A stretch of 64,000 nt of DNA from Streptomyces venezuelae ATCC 10712 (GTDB taxonomy: Bacteria > Actinomycetota > Actinomycetes > Streptomycetales > Streptomycetaceae), in contig NZ_CP029197.1 of NCBI RefSeq assembly GCF_008639165.1, positions 186,001 through 250,000 on the forward strand. Direction: 5' to 3'. Under the pieces are notes generated by a model. The model saw nothing but the letters and a program-made list of their open reading frames with translations. It was not told the origin of the DNA and searched no databases. This document shows, one piece after another, positions 1 to 8,233 of the stretch; positions within the stretch are counted from its first letter, which is position 1, and each line of letters begins with the position of its first letter. Position numbers and translations under genes: made by a program.

Positions 1-582
1 GGCGACCCCGCCAAGGCCGACCTGTTCGTCCGCGCCCTGCACCGCGACGTGTGGCGGTACGTGGCGTACCTGAGCGCGGACCGTCAGGCGGCCGACGACC
101 TCACCCAGGAGGTCTTCCTGCGCGCGATCGCGGCGCTGCCCCGGTTCCAGGGGCGGTCCTCCGCCCGCACCTGGATTCTTTCCATAGCCCGCCGCACCGT
201 GGTCGACAGCCTGCGTCACGCCGCTGCCCGCCCCCGCCTGTCCGACCGCGACGACTGGCAGGCGGAGGCGGAGCACACCCAGCCGCTGGGCCTGCCCGGA
301 TTCGAGGACGGGGTGGCCCTCGCCGAACTCCTTGCCTCGATCCCGGCCGAACGGCGCGACGCGTTCGTCCTGACCCAGCTCCTGGGCCTGCCCTACGCCG
401 AGGCCGCGGACGCCATCGGCTGCCCGGTCGGCACGGTCCGCTCGCGCGTCGCCCGCGCCCGGACTTCGCTGGTCTGCCTCCTGCGAGGGGACGAGGAGCC
501 CGCTACGGCGGCCGCCAAGCCGACGTCGGGAGGTACGGCGCCGGCGCCACGACAGTTCACGAGGGCGCTCGCTCTGGCCTGA
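1..582 (+). CDS. ECF-type RNA polymerase sigma factor (5' end outside window)
   Basis: The open frame enters from the window edge, so the true start is upstream; 193 residues are visible. Sigma region 2 is seen near the start (a DLTQEVFLRAIAALPRF stretch, then a helix ending in RRTVVDSLR) and region 4 near residues 118-155 (IPAERRDAFVL, then an HTH with GCPVGTVRSRVARAR). There is no region 3, which is the ECF pattern. It would direct RNA polymerase to a small stress or surface regulon. No anti-sigma gene is visible downstream, as a strong hairpin follows at once; a partner could lie upstream. The particular ECF group cannot be set by eye. Confidence 0.9.
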   Translation, partial: GDPAKADLFVRALHRDVWRYVAYLSADRQAADDLTQEVFLRAIAALPRFQGRSSARTWILSIARRTVVDSLRHAAARPRLSDRDDWQAEAEHTQPLGLPGFEDGVALAELLASIPAERRDAFVLTQLLGLPYAEAADAIGCPVGTVRSRVARARTSLVCLLRGDEEPATAAAKPTSGGTAPAPRQFTRALALA

Positions 583-596
583 TCTCCGAGCCGAGC

Positions 597-644
597 GGTC
601 GAAGGGGGCGGGTCCCGGCAGCGCCGGGACCCGCCCCTTCGACC
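597..644. terminator. Strong hairpin terminator after the sigma gene
   Basis: A 22-23 bp inverted repeat (arms 597-619 and 623-644, one unpaired base, 3-nt loop) starts 15 bases after the sigma stop codon. There is no U tract, which is normal for Streptomyces terminators. It isolates the sigma gene from the MFS operon. Confidence 0.85.
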
Positions 645-667
645 GTCCCCACCCCTGAGCACATGCA

Positions 668-743
668 TGCAACCACCGCCATCCCGAGCACACGGACTAG
701 CCGCGATTGCATTTATAGCGCGTATGCAACTATTGTTGTTGCA
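668..743. promoter_or_regulatory. Clustered TGCAAC half-sites: probable operator of the MFS operon
   Basis: In an AT-richer stretch the hexamer TGCAAC or its complement recurs: TGCAAC 668-673, TTGCAT 707-712, ATGCAA 724-729 (reading on as TGCAAC 725-730) and GTTGCA 738-743. The last two form TGCAAC-N7-GTTGCA, and 707-712 with 724-729 form TTGCAT-N11-ATGCAA. Such overlapping dyads usually bind TetR or MarR repressors and sit where a promoter for the gene at 782 is expected. The binding protein is not known; the MarR-type protein at 5155 is only a guess. Confidence 0.55.
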
Positions 744-781
744 CGTAAAGCGCTTCTTCAAGCAATCAGGAAGGTTGAGCC

Positions 782-1981
782 ATGCCGCTCGCACTCCTCG
801 CCCTCGCCGTCGGGGCTTTCGGGATCGGCACGACCGAGTTCGTCGTCATGGGGTTGTTGCCCGACATCGCCGGGGACTACGGCGTCTCCATCCCCACCGC
901 GGGCCTGCTCGTCACCGGCTACGCGCTCGGCGTCGTCGTCGGCGCGCCGCTGCTGACCGTGCTCGGCAGCAAGGTGAGCCGCAAGCGGATGCTCATGCTG
1001 CTGCTCGGACTGTTCGTGGTCGGCAACGTACTCTCCGCGGTCGCCCCCAGCTTCGGGATGATGGTGGCCGGGCGCGTGATCGCCTCGCTCGCGCACGGTT
1101 CGTTCTTCGGCATCGGGTCCGTCGTCGCCGCCGACCTCGTCGCCCCGGACAAGAAGGCCGGCGCCATCGCCACCATGTTCACCGGCCTCACCGTCGCCAA
1201 CATCGTCGGCGTACCGCTCGGCACCTTCATCGGGCAGGCCGTCGGCTGGCGCACCACCTTCGCCGTCGTCGCCGCGCTCGGCGTCATCGGGCTGCTCGGC
1301 ATCGCCCGGCTCGTTCCCGCCATGCCCCGCCCCGAAGGCGCCCACCTGCGCGGCGAACTGAAGGCCTTCCGCAACCCGCAGGTGCTGCTCGCCATGGCGA
1401 TGACCGTGCTCGGCTTCGGCGGCGTGTTCGCCGCGATCACCTACATCGCGCCCATGATGACCGAGATCGCCGGCTACTCCGAGGGCTCGGTCACCTGGCT
1501 CCTGGTCCTCTTCGGCGTCGGCATGTTCCTCGGCAACCTGCTCGGCGGCCGGTTCGCGGACCGCGCGCTGATGCCCCTGCTGTACGCCGCACTCGGCGGG
1601 CTCGCGATCGTCCTCGCCCTGTTCACCGTCATCGCCCACGACAAGGTCCTCGCCGCGATCGCCGTCTTCCTCGTGGGGGCGCTCGGCTTCGCCACCGTCC
1701 CGCCGCTGCAGAAGCGCGTCCTCGACCAGGCCCACGGAGCGCCCACGCTGGCCTCCGCCGTCAACATCGGCGCCTTCAACCTCGGCAACGCCCTCGCCGC
1801 CTGGCTCGGCGGCCTCGTCATCGCCGCCGGTCTCGGCTACACCGCACCGAACTGGGTCGGTGCCCTCCTCGCCGCCGCCGCACTCGGCCTCGCCCTCTGG
1901 TCCGCCGCGCTGGAGCGCCGGACCCCCGCGACCGATGCCGTCGTGGCCGCCGCCGAGACCCGCGTCCCCGTACACCACTGA
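782..1981 (+). CDS. MFS exporter of the DHA1 (AraJ / chloramphenicol-efflux-like) group
   Basis: The 399-residue product is almost entirely hydrophobic and fits 12 membrane helices. The first helix carries GTTEFVVMGLLPDIA, the typical opening of drug:H+ antiporter-1 members such as AraJ and CmlR-type exporters, and a basic loop (SKVSRKRM) follows helix 2. It probably exports a small hydrophobic compound across the cytoplasmic membrane. It is first in a run with a haem-binding-like protein, an aldo-keto reductase and a hydroxyacid dehydrogenase on the same strand, with TGCAAC repeats upstream. Its last codons (VPVHH) lie inside a 15-bp tandem repeat that continues past the stop. Substrate unknown. 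Confidence 0.9.
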   Translation: MPLALLALAVGAFGIGTTEFVVMGLLPDIAGDYGVSIPTAGLLVTGYALGVVVGAPLLTVLGSKVSRKRMLMLLLGLFVVGNVLSAVAPSFGMMVAGRVIASLAHGSFFGIGSVVAADLVAPDKKAGAIATMFTGLTVANIVGVPLGTFIGQAVGWRTTFAVVAALGVIGLLGIARLVPAMPRPEGAHLRGELKAFRNPQVLLAMAMTVLGFGGVFAAITYIAPMMTEIAGYSEGSVTWLLVLFGVGMFLGNLLGGRFADRALMPLLYAALGGLAIVLALFTVIAHDKVLAAIAVFLVGALGFATVPPLQKRVLDQAHGAPTLASAVNIGAFNLGNALAAWLGGLVIAAGLGYTAPNWVGALLAAAALGLALWSAALERRTPATDAVVAAAETRVPVHH

Positions 1982-2047
1982 CCCATACACCACTGACCCG
2001 TACACCACTGATCACCCGCACCACTGAGCCCGTACACCACTGATCAC
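1969..2047. repeat. Five imperfect 15-17 bp tandem repeats across the MFS stop codon
   Basis: Units start at 1969, 1984, 1999, 2016 and 2031, each built on CGTACACCACTGA with a tail of CC or TCAC. The first unit supplies the last MFS codons and the stop codon; each following unit again contains CACTGA. The array fills the gap to the next gene. Confidence 0.9.
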
Positions 2048-2066
2048 CTCCCGGGAGAAACGTTCC

Positions 2067-2486
2067 ATGAACGCCACCACCGTCGCCCCGCTGACCACCC
2101 ACGACGCCGAGATCCTGCTCACCGCCGCCCGGCGCGCCGCCGACGCCGCCGGAGTCGCGGTCAGCGTCACCGTCCTCGACGCCGGGGGCCATCCGCTCGC
2201 CTTCCGCCGCGACGACCGCGCCGTCCTGATCTCCGGCGAGACCAGCACCCGCAAGGCCTACACCGCCCTCCAGCTCGACTCCCCCACCGCCGACCTCGTC
2301 GACCTCGTCAAGCCCGACGGCCCGTTCCACTCCCTCACCACCGCCCTCGACCGGCCGCTCCTCTTCATCGCCGGCGGCGTGCCGGTCCACCGCGACGGCC
2401 ACCTCATCGGCGCCGTCGGCGTCGGCGGCGGCGCGCCGGAGCAGGACCACGCCTTCGCGGCCACAGCCACCGCCGCCCTCGCCTGA
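2067..2486 (+). CDS. GlcG/HbpS-family (DUF336) protein
   Basis: At 139 residues it has the usual length of the single-domain GlcG/HbpS family. The family signatures are visible: an alpha segment with AARRAADAAGVAVSVTVLD, then GHPLAFRRDD, and near the C terminus GGVPVHRDGHLIGAVGVGGG. HbpS of Streptomyces reticuli binds haem outside the cell, but this copy has no signal peptide, so it would be cytoplasmic; other members are of unknown role in catabolic operons. A GGGAGAAA ribosome site precedes ATG 2067. It lies between an exporter and an oxidoreductase, fitting a small-molecule handling operon. Haem binding is inferred, not shown. Confidence 0.85.
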   Translation: MNATTVAPLTTHDAEILLTAARRAADAAGVAVSVTVLDAGGHPLAFRRDDRAVLISGETSTRKAYTALQLDSPTADLVDLVKPDGPFHSLTTALDRPLLFIAGGVPVHRDGHLIGAVGVGGGAPEQDHAFAATATAALA

Positions 2487-2536
2487 CCCGTACCGGAACC
2501 ACCTCCGTAAGAGACCGGAGAGAAAGCAGTACCGCC

Positions 2537-3361
2537 ATGACCACCATCCCCACCGTCACCCTCGGCAACGGCGTGGAGATCCCGCAGCTCGGCTTCGGCG
2601 TCTTCCAGGTGCCCGACGCCGACACCACCGCCGCCGTGAGCCACGCCCTCGACGCGGGCTACCGCTCGATCGACACCGCCGCCGTCTACGGCAACGAGGC
2701 CGGCGTCGGACGTGCGCTCGCCGCCTCGGGCATCGCCCGCGACGAGCTGTTCGTGACCACCAAGCTCTGGAACGCCGACCAGGGGTACGACAACACGCTG
2801 CGCGCCTTCGACGACAGCCTCGCCAAGCTGGGCCTCGACCACGTCGACCTGTACCTCGTCCACTGGCCCACCCCCGCCCGTGACCTGTACGTCGACACCT
2901 GGCGGGCGATGGAGAAGCTGGTCGCCGACGGGCGCGTCCGGGCCGCCGGCGTGTCCAACTTCCAGCCCGCGCACCTGGAGCGGCTGCTCGACAGCAGCGA
3001 CCTCGTACCGGCCGTCAACCAGATCGAGCTGCACCCGGCGCTCCAGCAGCGCGAACTCCGCGACCTGCACGCGGCCCACTCCATCGTCACCGAGGCGTGG
3101 AGCCCGCTCGCCCAGGGCGCCGTCCTGGCCGACCCGGCCATCGGGGAGATCGCCGCGCGGCACGGCAGGTCCCCCGCGCAGGTGGTGCTCCGCTGGCACC
3201 TCCAGCTCGGGAACGTCGTGATTCCGAAGTCCGTCACCCCCGCGCGCATCCGCGAGAACATCGACGTCTTCGACTTCGCGCTCTCCGACGAGGAGATGAG
3301 CGCCCTCGCCGCTCTCGACCGCGGGCTGCGCACCGGACCGGACCCCGACACCCTCAACTGA
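2537..3361 (+). CDS. Aldo/keto reductase (2,5-diketo-D-gluconate reductase-like)
   Basis: The 274-residue product is a complete AKR barrel. The catalytic tetrad is visible: Asp46 and Tyr51 in SIDTAAVYGNE, Lys76 in TTKLWNAD and His109 in YLVHWPTP. The NADPH-binding end carries IPKSVTPARIRENIDVF. It should reduce aldehydes or ketones to alcohols with NADPH in the cytoplasm. It follows the GlcG-like gene by 50 bases and precedes a hydroxyacid dehydrogenase, so two reductases are probably coexpressed with the exporter. The substrate cannot be told from sequence; the closest subgroup by motif is AKR5C. Confidence 0.92.
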   Translation: MTTIPTVTLGNGVEIPQLGFGVFQVPDADTTAAVSHALDAGYRSIDTAAVYGNEAGVGRALAASGIARDELFVTTKLWNADQGYDNTLRAFDDSLAKLGLDHVDLYLVHWPTPARDLYVDTWRAMEKLVADGRVRAAGVSNFQPAHLERLLDSSDLVPAVNQIELHPALQQRELRDLHAAHSIVTEAWSPLAQGAVLADPAIGEIAARHGRSPAQVVLRWHLQLGNVVIPKSVTPARIRENIDVFDFALSDEEMSALAALDRGLRTGPDPDTLN

Positions 3362-3455
3362 GGTCGACCCCGGGCGCGTTGCGCGGCCGCCGGAGCCGTA
3401 CGGTCGTCTTGATCATCACCACCGCGCCGTCCTCATCGGAACAGGAAGTGACGTC

Positions 3456-4346
3456 ATGACCGACAAGCTCACCGTGGGTGTCCTGGGCACCGGAATCATG
3501 GGGTCCGCGATGGCCCGCAATCTCCTGCGGGCGGGGCTCGCCGTCCAGGTCTGGAACCGGACCCGGGTCAAGGCGGAACCGCTCGCCGCCGAGGGGGCGT
3601 TCGTCGCCGACACGCCCGACGCGGCGGTACGGGGCGCGGACGTCGTCCTCACGATGCTGCACGACGGTCCCGCCGTGCTCGGGGCCATGCGGGCGGCCGC
3701 GGCCGGGCTCCGGCCGGGGGCCGCCTGGGTGCAGTCCACGACCGTGGGGGTGGAGAGCGTCGAGGAGCTGGCGGAGGTCGCGCGCGAGCACGGGCTCCTC
3801 TTCTACGACGCGCCCGTCCTCGGGACCCGCGAGCCCGCGGAGGCGGGCCTGCTGACCGTACTGGCGGCGGGCCCCGTCGACGGCCGGGAGGCCGTCGCGC
3901 CGGTACTGGAGGCCGTCGGCGCCCGTACCGTGTGGTCCGGTGAGGACGGGGCCTCCGGGGCCGCCACCCGGCTCAAGCTGGTGGCCAACAGCTGGGTCCT
4001 CGCCGCCACCAACGCGGCCGGTGAGGCCCTGGCCCTGTCCAAGGCCCTGGGGGTGGACCCGCGGAACTTCTTCGACGTGATCGCGGGCGGGCCGCTCGAC
4101 ATGGGCTATCTGCACGCCAAGGCCGCGCTCGTCCTGGAGGACCGCCTGTCGCCGCCCAGCTTCGCGGTGACCACGGCGGCGAAGGACGCCGAGCTGATCG
4201 TCGAGGCGGGGCTCCGGCACGGCGTCCGCCTCGACGTCGCCGCCGCCGGAGCCGCGCGCTTCGCCCGCGCGGCGGCGCGGGGCCACGGCGACGAGGACAT
4301 GGCCGCCGCGTACTTCGCCAGTTTCGGGGAGGAGTCGGCCGGCTGA
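3456..4346 (+). CDS. NAD(P)-dependent beta-hydroxyacid dehydrogenase / imine-reductase-like protein
   Basis: The 296-residue product begins with a Rossmann motif (VGVLGTGIMGSAMA, residues 7-20) as in 3-hydroxyisobutyrate dehydrogenase and 6-phosphogluconate dehydrogenase relatives. The family lysine and asparagine are present (K174 and N178 in TRLKLVANSW). The motif after strand 4 reads YDAPVLGTREPAEAGLLT, replacing the canonical substrate loop DAPVSGG, so the substrate is probably not 3-hydroxyisobutyrate. The family oxidises hydroxyacids or reduces imines or glyoxylate. It is the last gene of the 782-4346 run and converges on the TetR gene 12 bases away. Confidence 0.85.
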   Translation: MTDKLTVGVLGTGIMGSAMARNLLRAGLAVQVWNRTRVKAEPLAAEGAFVADTPDAAVRGADVVLTMLHDGPAVLGAMRAAAAGLRPGAAWVQSTTVGVESVEELAEVAREHGLLFYDAPVLGTREPAEAGLLTVLAAGPVDGREAVAPVLEAVGARTVWSGEDGASGAATRLKLVANSWVLAATNAAGEALALSKALGVDPRNFFDVIAGGPLDMGYLHAKAALVLEDRLSPPSFAVTTAAKDAELIVEAGLRHGVRLDVAAAGAARFARAAARGHGDEDMAAAYFASFGEESAG

Positions 4347-4358
4347 GCGACGCGCCCG

Positions 4359-5000
4359 TCAGCCTTCGCTCCCCCCGCCGGCGCCGTCCGTCCCGCCCGC
4401 GTCCCGGGCCGGGCCGCCCGTCTCCGCGAGGCCGGCGAGCACCGTGTCGAGGCCGCCCTTGATGCGGGCCACGTCCCAGCCGCGCTCGGTGCGCTGGAAG
4501 TCGAACAGGCCCGGCGTGAACGCCATGAGGAGCAGGTCCGCGACGTACGCGGCGTCCACGCCGGGGGCGAGCTCCGTGAGCATGCCGACGATCTGCTCGT
4601 GATGCCGGCGGAACGGGGCGCTGTGGTAGCGCCCCGCCGGGACGCTCGCCTCGGCCAGGAGCAGCAACTCGCGGTTGTCCTCGACGAGTTCGGCCAGGCC
4701 GTGGAGGAAGGCGCGCAGCCTGTCGTGGGCCGACGGGGCGTCGTCCGCGCAGTGCCGCGCGAACTCTTCCTGGAAGCGGGCCTCGTTGTCCTCGATCAGC
4801 GAGTAGACGAGGCCCGCCTTGCTGCGGAAGCGCCGGTAGACCGTGCCGACCCCCACCCCCGCGTCCTTGGCCACGGCGTCCAGGGAGAGTTCGGCGAAGC
4901 CGTCCGCCGCGAGTCGACGCCGGGCGGCGTCGAGGATGCGGAGGCGGTTGCGGGCGGCGTCGGCGCGCTCGGTGGGGGCGCGCCCGGTGGGGGCGGTCAT
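4359..5000 (-). CDS. TetR-family repressor with three nearby operators
   Basis: The 213-residue protein has an N-terminal TetR HTH (LSLDAVAKDAGVGVGTVYRRF), followed by a helical ligand domain and a Gly/Asp-rich tail. It starts at the ATG at 5000, divergent from the MarR-type gene at 5155. The 154-base gap holds three copies of an AGCGGAG-N4-CTCCG dyad, so it most likely represses itself and the divergent gene. The ligand is unknown. Its stop lies 12 bases from the convergent dehydrogenase stop, so control of that operon is possible but not shown. Confidence 0.93.
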   Translation of the reverse strand: MTAPTGRAPTERADAARNRLRILDAARRRLAADGFAELSLDAVAKDAGVGVGTVYRRFRSKAGLVYSLIEDNEARFQEEFARHCADDAPSAHDRLRAFLHGLAELVEDNRELLLLAEASVPAGRYHSAPFRRHHEQIVGMLTELAPGVDAAYVADLLLMAFTPGLFDFQRTERGWDVARIKGGLDTVLAGLAETGGPARDAGGTDGAGGGSEG

Positions 5001-5021
5001 GGGGTCGAGCGTAGCGGACGT

Positions 5022-5108
5022 AGCGGAGGCGTCTCCGGTTATCTCTTGATAATCGGAGACGCCTCCGCTTACTGTTGCGCCATGCCAACAAGCGGAGGTC
5101 TCTCCGCT
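5022..5108. promoter_or_regulatory. Three 18-bp TetR-type operators in a divergent promoter
   Basis: Three dyads of the form AGCGGAG-N4-CTCCGCT lie at 5022-5039 (AGCGGAG GCGT CTCCGGT), 5052-5069 (ATCGGAG ACGC CTCCGCT) and 5091-5108 (AGCGGAG GTCT CTCCGCT, perfect arms). In addition 5022-5037 and 5054-5069 are exact 16-base reverse complements of each other. The first two would cover the tetR promoter and the third the promoter of the gene at 5155. Confidence 0.85.
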
Positions 5109-5154
5109 TCAGACATGCCGAACCCCGCTCGCCCACTCACCTGGAGACCACGCC

Positions 5155-5640
5155 ATGACCGCGCCCCTCCCCCTCCTCAACGGCCAGCTGATCGGCATCA
5201 CGTACCACGCGATCGCCGCCGTCCGGGATCGGCTCCTCGCCGCCTCCGGCCTGACCTTCCACCAGTCCGTGGCGCTCAACGCCGCCGCCGACGGGCTCGA
5301 CCGCGCCACCGCCGTGACCCGTATGGTCGCCACGCTCAAGATCGACGCCGCCGAGGGCCACGCCCTGCTCGACGAACTCACCGCGGCCGGACTGATCGAC
5401 GGGGACCCGGTGTCCCCTGCCGACAAGCCGTCCCCGACCGACAAGCTGACCCTCAGCGACGAGGGCGATCGGATCCACCGGGGGTTCCGTGAGGCCGTGG
5501 CCGCGCTGGCCGACCGGCTCTACGGCGGGCTGTCGACCACCGAGCGGGAGCTCGCCGCGCGGGCCCTCGCCCATGTCACCGCAAGGGCGAACGCCGAACT
5601 CGCCGCCCTCGACGACGTCACCCAGCCTGCCTCCCGCTAG
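5155..5640 (+). CDS. MarR-like winged-helix regulator
   Basis: The 161-residue protein has the length and helical layout of MarR proteins: an N-terminal dimer helix (LIGITYHAIAAVRDRLLAASGL), a middle segment with AEGHALLDELTAAGLIDGD that fits the recognition helix and wing start, and a C-terminal dimerisation helix. The wing (DGDPVSPADKPSPTDKLTLSDEG) contains an internal near-duplicate (PADKPSPTDKLT). It is transcribed from a promoter carrying three TetR operators, so it probably belongs to the TetR regulon. It ends flush against the convergent lactate monooxygenase: its TAG is 5638-5640 and that gene's stop begins at 5641. Its target and ligand are unknown. Confidence 0.75.
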   Translation: MTAPLPLLNGQLIGITYHAIAAVRDRLLAASGLTFHQSVALNAAADGLDRATAVTRMVATLKIDAAEGHALLDELTAAGLIDGDPVSPADKPSPTDKLTLSDEGDRIHRGFREAVAALADRLYGGLSTTERELAARALAHVTARANAELAALDDVTQPASR

Positions 5641-6813
5641 CTAGCCACGAACCGCCCTCAGCGCTCCCTCCGCCCGGAGGTCCGCGAGGGCGGGATAGCC
5701 GTCCACGGCCATGATCAGGTCCGCCTCCGCCAGGAGCGAGCGGAGGACGTGGACGATGCCGTCCGTGCCGCCGAGAGCGAGTCCGTACGCGTACGGGCGG
5801 CCGACGCCGACCGCCGTGGCCCCCAGGGCGAGCGCCTTGACGACGTCGGCGCCGCTACGGACCCCGGAGTCGAAGAGCACGGGAAGGCCGTCGGCGGCGG
5901 CCACCACACCGGGCAGCGCGTCGAGCGCGGGCAGCCCGCCGTTGGCCTGGCGGCCGCCGTGGTTGGAGCAGTAGATGCCGTCCACCCCGCCGTCCCTGGC
6001 CCGGCGCACGTCCTCCGGGTGGCAGATCCCCTTCAGGACGATCGGCAGGTCGGTGAGCGAGCGGAGCCACGCCAGGTCGTCCCAGACGAGCGGCTTGCCG
6101 AAGACGCCCACCCACTCCAGGACGGCGGCGCGCGGGTCCTCCTCGGGCGTCTTCGCGAGGCGGGCCCGGAAGACGGGGTCGGAGGTGTAGTTCGCGAGCG
6201 CGTGGCCGCGCAGCTGGGGGAAGTTGCCGGTGCCCAGGTCCCGGGGCCGCCACCCGGTGATCCAGGTGTCGAGCGTGACGACGATGCCCTTGAACCCGGC
6301 GGCCTCGGCCCGGTGCACGAGGCTCTCCGCGAGATCGCGGTCGGTGGGGGTGTAGAGCTGGAAGAAGCCCGGCGTGTCGCCGAACTCGGCGGCGACGTCC
6401 TCCATCGGGTCGGCGGTGAGGGTCGAGGCGATCATGGGCACGCCGGTCCGGGCGGCGGCGCGTGCCGTGGCCAGGTCGCCGTGCCCGTCCTGGGCGCAGA
6501 GACCTATCACCCCGACCGGGGCCATGAACAGCGGTGACGGCAGCGTGAGTCCGAACAGGTCGACGGTCAGGTCGCGCCGGTCGGCGCCGACCATCATGCG
6601 GGGCACCAGCCCCCAGTTCCGGAACGCCGCGACGTTGGCCTCCTGGGTGTACTCGTCACCCGCGCCGCCGGCCACGTACGACCACACCGAGGGAGGGAGC
6701 GCGGCCCGTGCCCTCTCCTCCAGTTCGGCGAAGGTCATCGGCAGGGTGGGGAGCACGCCGAAGAGTCCGTCGAAGTAGATCTCGTGCTGGTAGTCGCCGT
6801 AGTGCTGGGGCAT
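5641..6813 (-). CDS. Lactate 2-monooxygenase-like FMN-dependent alpha-hydroxyacid oxidase
   Basis: The 390-residue product follows the mycobacterial lactate 2-monooxygenase layout from its start: a [12 protein letters not shown] opening, [22 protein letters not shown], then [13 protein letters not shown]. The catalytic His and flanking Arg sit in [15 protein letters not shown], and FMN phosphate binding in [19 protein letters not shown]. It would convert L-lactate and O2 to acetate, CO2 and water with bound FMN, in the cytoplasm. I chose the ATG at 6813 because AGGGA lies upstream and the family begins there; an in-frame ATG at 6861 would add 16 non-conserved residues. No partner gene is adjacent. 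Confidence 0.9.
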   Translation of the reverse strand: MPQHYGDYQHEIYFDGLFGVLPTLPMTFAELEERARAALPPSVWSYVAGGAGDEYTQEANVAAFRNWGLVPRMMVGADRRDLTVDLFGLTLPSPLFMAPVGVIGLCAQDGHGDLATARAAARTGVPMIASTLTADPMEDVAAEFGDTPGFFQLYTPTDRDLAESLVHRAEAAGFKGIVVTLDTWITGWRPRDLGTGNFPQLRGHALANYTSDPVFRARLAKTPEEDPRAAVLEWVGVFGKPLVWDDLAWLRSLTDLPIVLKGICHPEDVRRARDGGVDGIYCSNHGGRQANGGLPALDALPGVVAAADGLPVLFDSGVRSGADVVKALALGATAVGVGRPYAYGLALGGTDGIVHVLRSLLAEADLIMAVDGYPALADLRAEGALRAVRG

Positions 6814-6943
6814 GGGGTGGGCTCGTCCCTTCCGGTTCCGGTCGGCCGGGCGGCCGATCACCGCCGGCCGCCTCCCGAATGGCCCCCATCGTGCCCTCCA
6901 CGGGCCCTCGTGACCATGCTCCAGACACCTCCCGTCCCCCGGG

Positions 6944-6984
6944 GAAGGGGGCCCCGGCGGACGATGCCCGCCGGGGCCCCCTTC
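6944..6984. terminator. Perfect 17-bp hairpin terminator
   Basis: GAAGGGGGCCCCGGCGG at 6944-6960 pairs exactly with 6968-6984 around a 7-base loop. It lies 12 bases beyond the stop of the minus-strand gene 6996-8105, which it should terminate, and before the promoter of the lactate monooxygenase gene. Confidence 0.9.
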
Positions 6985-6995
6985 TCGCCGGACGG

Positions 6996-8105
6996 CTACG
7001 AGCGCGTCGCCGTACGGCAGCCGTCGTCCGTGGCCGGCGTCCCGTCGGCGATCGCCTTGGAGCGGTCGTACGGGTCGACGGCCTCGCCGGTCTCCGGGCC
7101 GGTGGCGTTCCCGTCCTCGTCGAACTCCGGGGCGAGGTAGCCGGTGTGGTTGTCGCAGCCGCCGTTGGTCATGTCGAGCTTGTACGACACGATGGAGAAG
7201 GTACCCGGCTGGGTGACGATCTTCGCGGGGTCGTCCCAGTTCACCACGATCTCTCGGCGCACGATGGTCCGCACGACCTCGTCGCTGCCGGCCTCCGCCG
7301 CCACGAACGGGTACACGTAGGTGACGTCGGTCGCCACCTGGACCGCGCCGCGCTTGCCTTCGCGGTACGTGATCCGGCCCCGGGTCTTGACGACGTCACC
7401 GACCAGGCGGGCGTGGTCCGTTCGGTAGCGGCTGAAAAGGAGGAGCGGGTCGTTCTCCTCGCTGGGCGTCCGGAAGGCGGCGGCGAGGTAGTCCTTGATG
7501 TCCCGCTGGTGCGGGTTGATCAGGGCGATCGCCCTGGCGGGGCGTTCGCCGCGCAGCACGGCCGCGTCCAGGCTGGACGCGGCGAGGAAGTCGCGGGTCT
7601 GCCGGAGCGCCTTCTCCACCTGCGCCTGGTTCATCCAGCCGGTCGCCCGGGCGGCCGGGACGGAGATCCCGGCCGCGCCGTCGGCCCACAGCGCCGCGGG
7701 CGAGCCCCGGAACGGCTCGTCGAGCGTGCCGCGCCGGTCGGGCTCCATGGGCGGCGCCTCCGTCGGACGGTCCGACTCCAGGGCGAGCGGCGGTCCGGGC
7801 GTGCCCTCGTCCGTGGACGAGCCGATCATCCGCCAGGGGTCGAACGCCACGACGAGCAGGGCGACGGCCGCCAGCAGTCCGACCACGTACCAGCCCTTCC
7901 TCCGCCGGGGCGGGGGCGGCGTGTGCGTGCGCCAGCCCTGCGTCCCCGCGGGCTGGTCCCGCAGCCGCTCGGCGACGGCCCGGGCACGCGCCGAGGGCTC
8001 CCTGGGGGCGTCCGCGACGCCGTCCACGGAATCCCTCAGGAACTGCTCCCATGCCTCGTCCGGCACGGACGACCCGCCGCCGTCCCGCTCCCCACCCGCG
8101 CCCAC
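6996..8105 (-). CDS. Single-pass membrane protein with N-terminal cytoplasmic domain, function unknown
   Basis: The 369-residue product starts at a GTG. Residues 1-68 are hydrophilic and proline/arginine-rich, one membrane helix lies at about 71-88 ([17 protein letters not shown]), and the rest is an outside domain with [25 protein letters not shown] and [13 protein letters not shown]. Two Cys in the C-terminal 60 residues (NGGCDNHTG and DDGCRTATR) could form a disulfide. The architecture resembles anti-sigma-like or conserved Streptomyces membrane proteins that follow sigma genes, but I do not recognise the family. It is a single-gene unit: a hairpin lies after it and paired CACAGG repeats upstream. 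Confidence 0.85.
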   Translation of the reverse strand: MGAGGERDGGGSSVPDEAWEQFLRDSVDGVADAPREPSARARAVAERLRDQPAGTQGWRTHTPPPPRRRKGWYVVGLLAAVALLVVAFDPWRMIGSSTDEGTPGPPLALESDRPTEAPPMEPDRRGTLDEPFRGSPAALWADGAAGISVPAARATGWMNQAQVEKALRQTRDFLAASSLDAAVLRGERPARAIALINPHQRDIKDYLAAAFRTPSEENDPLLLFSRYRTDHARLVGDVVKTRGRITYREGKRGAVQVATDVTYVYPFVAAEAGSDEVVRTIVRREIVVNWDDPAKIVTQPGTFSIVSYKLDMTNGGCDNHTGYLAPEFDEDGNATGPETGEAVDPYDRSKAIADGTPATDDGCRTATRS

Positions 8106-8192
8106 AACGTCCCCCTCGTCTCACACGTCACTCCCGCCCCACCGCGGGGCTCCAGAATGATCGCATGGCACTCGCGTGCGACTGGTCACCCG

Positions 8193-8230
8193 CACAGGCT
8201 CTGACCTGTGACCGCACAGGTCCTGACCTG
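8193..8230. promoter_or_regulatory. Two CACAGG dyads with 22-bp period
   Basis: CACAGG-N6-CCTGTG (8193-8210) is a perfect dyad; 22 bases on, CACAGGTCCTGACCTG (8215-8230) repeats it with CAGGT-N4-ACCTG. Two turns of helix separate the copies. The pair lies 88 bases upstream of the GTG of the membrane protein gene on the minus strand, so it may be an operator for it. Confidence 0.5.
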
Positions 8231-8233
8231 CCG

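Noticed and set aside
1969..2047. CRISPR-like array
   Set aside because: Units are 15-17 bp with no spacers between them and no cas gene; it is a simple tandem repeat.
4599..5492. Plus-strand frame across the TetR gene
   Set aside because: It runs opposite to a well-supported TetR gene and would destroy the divergent operators.
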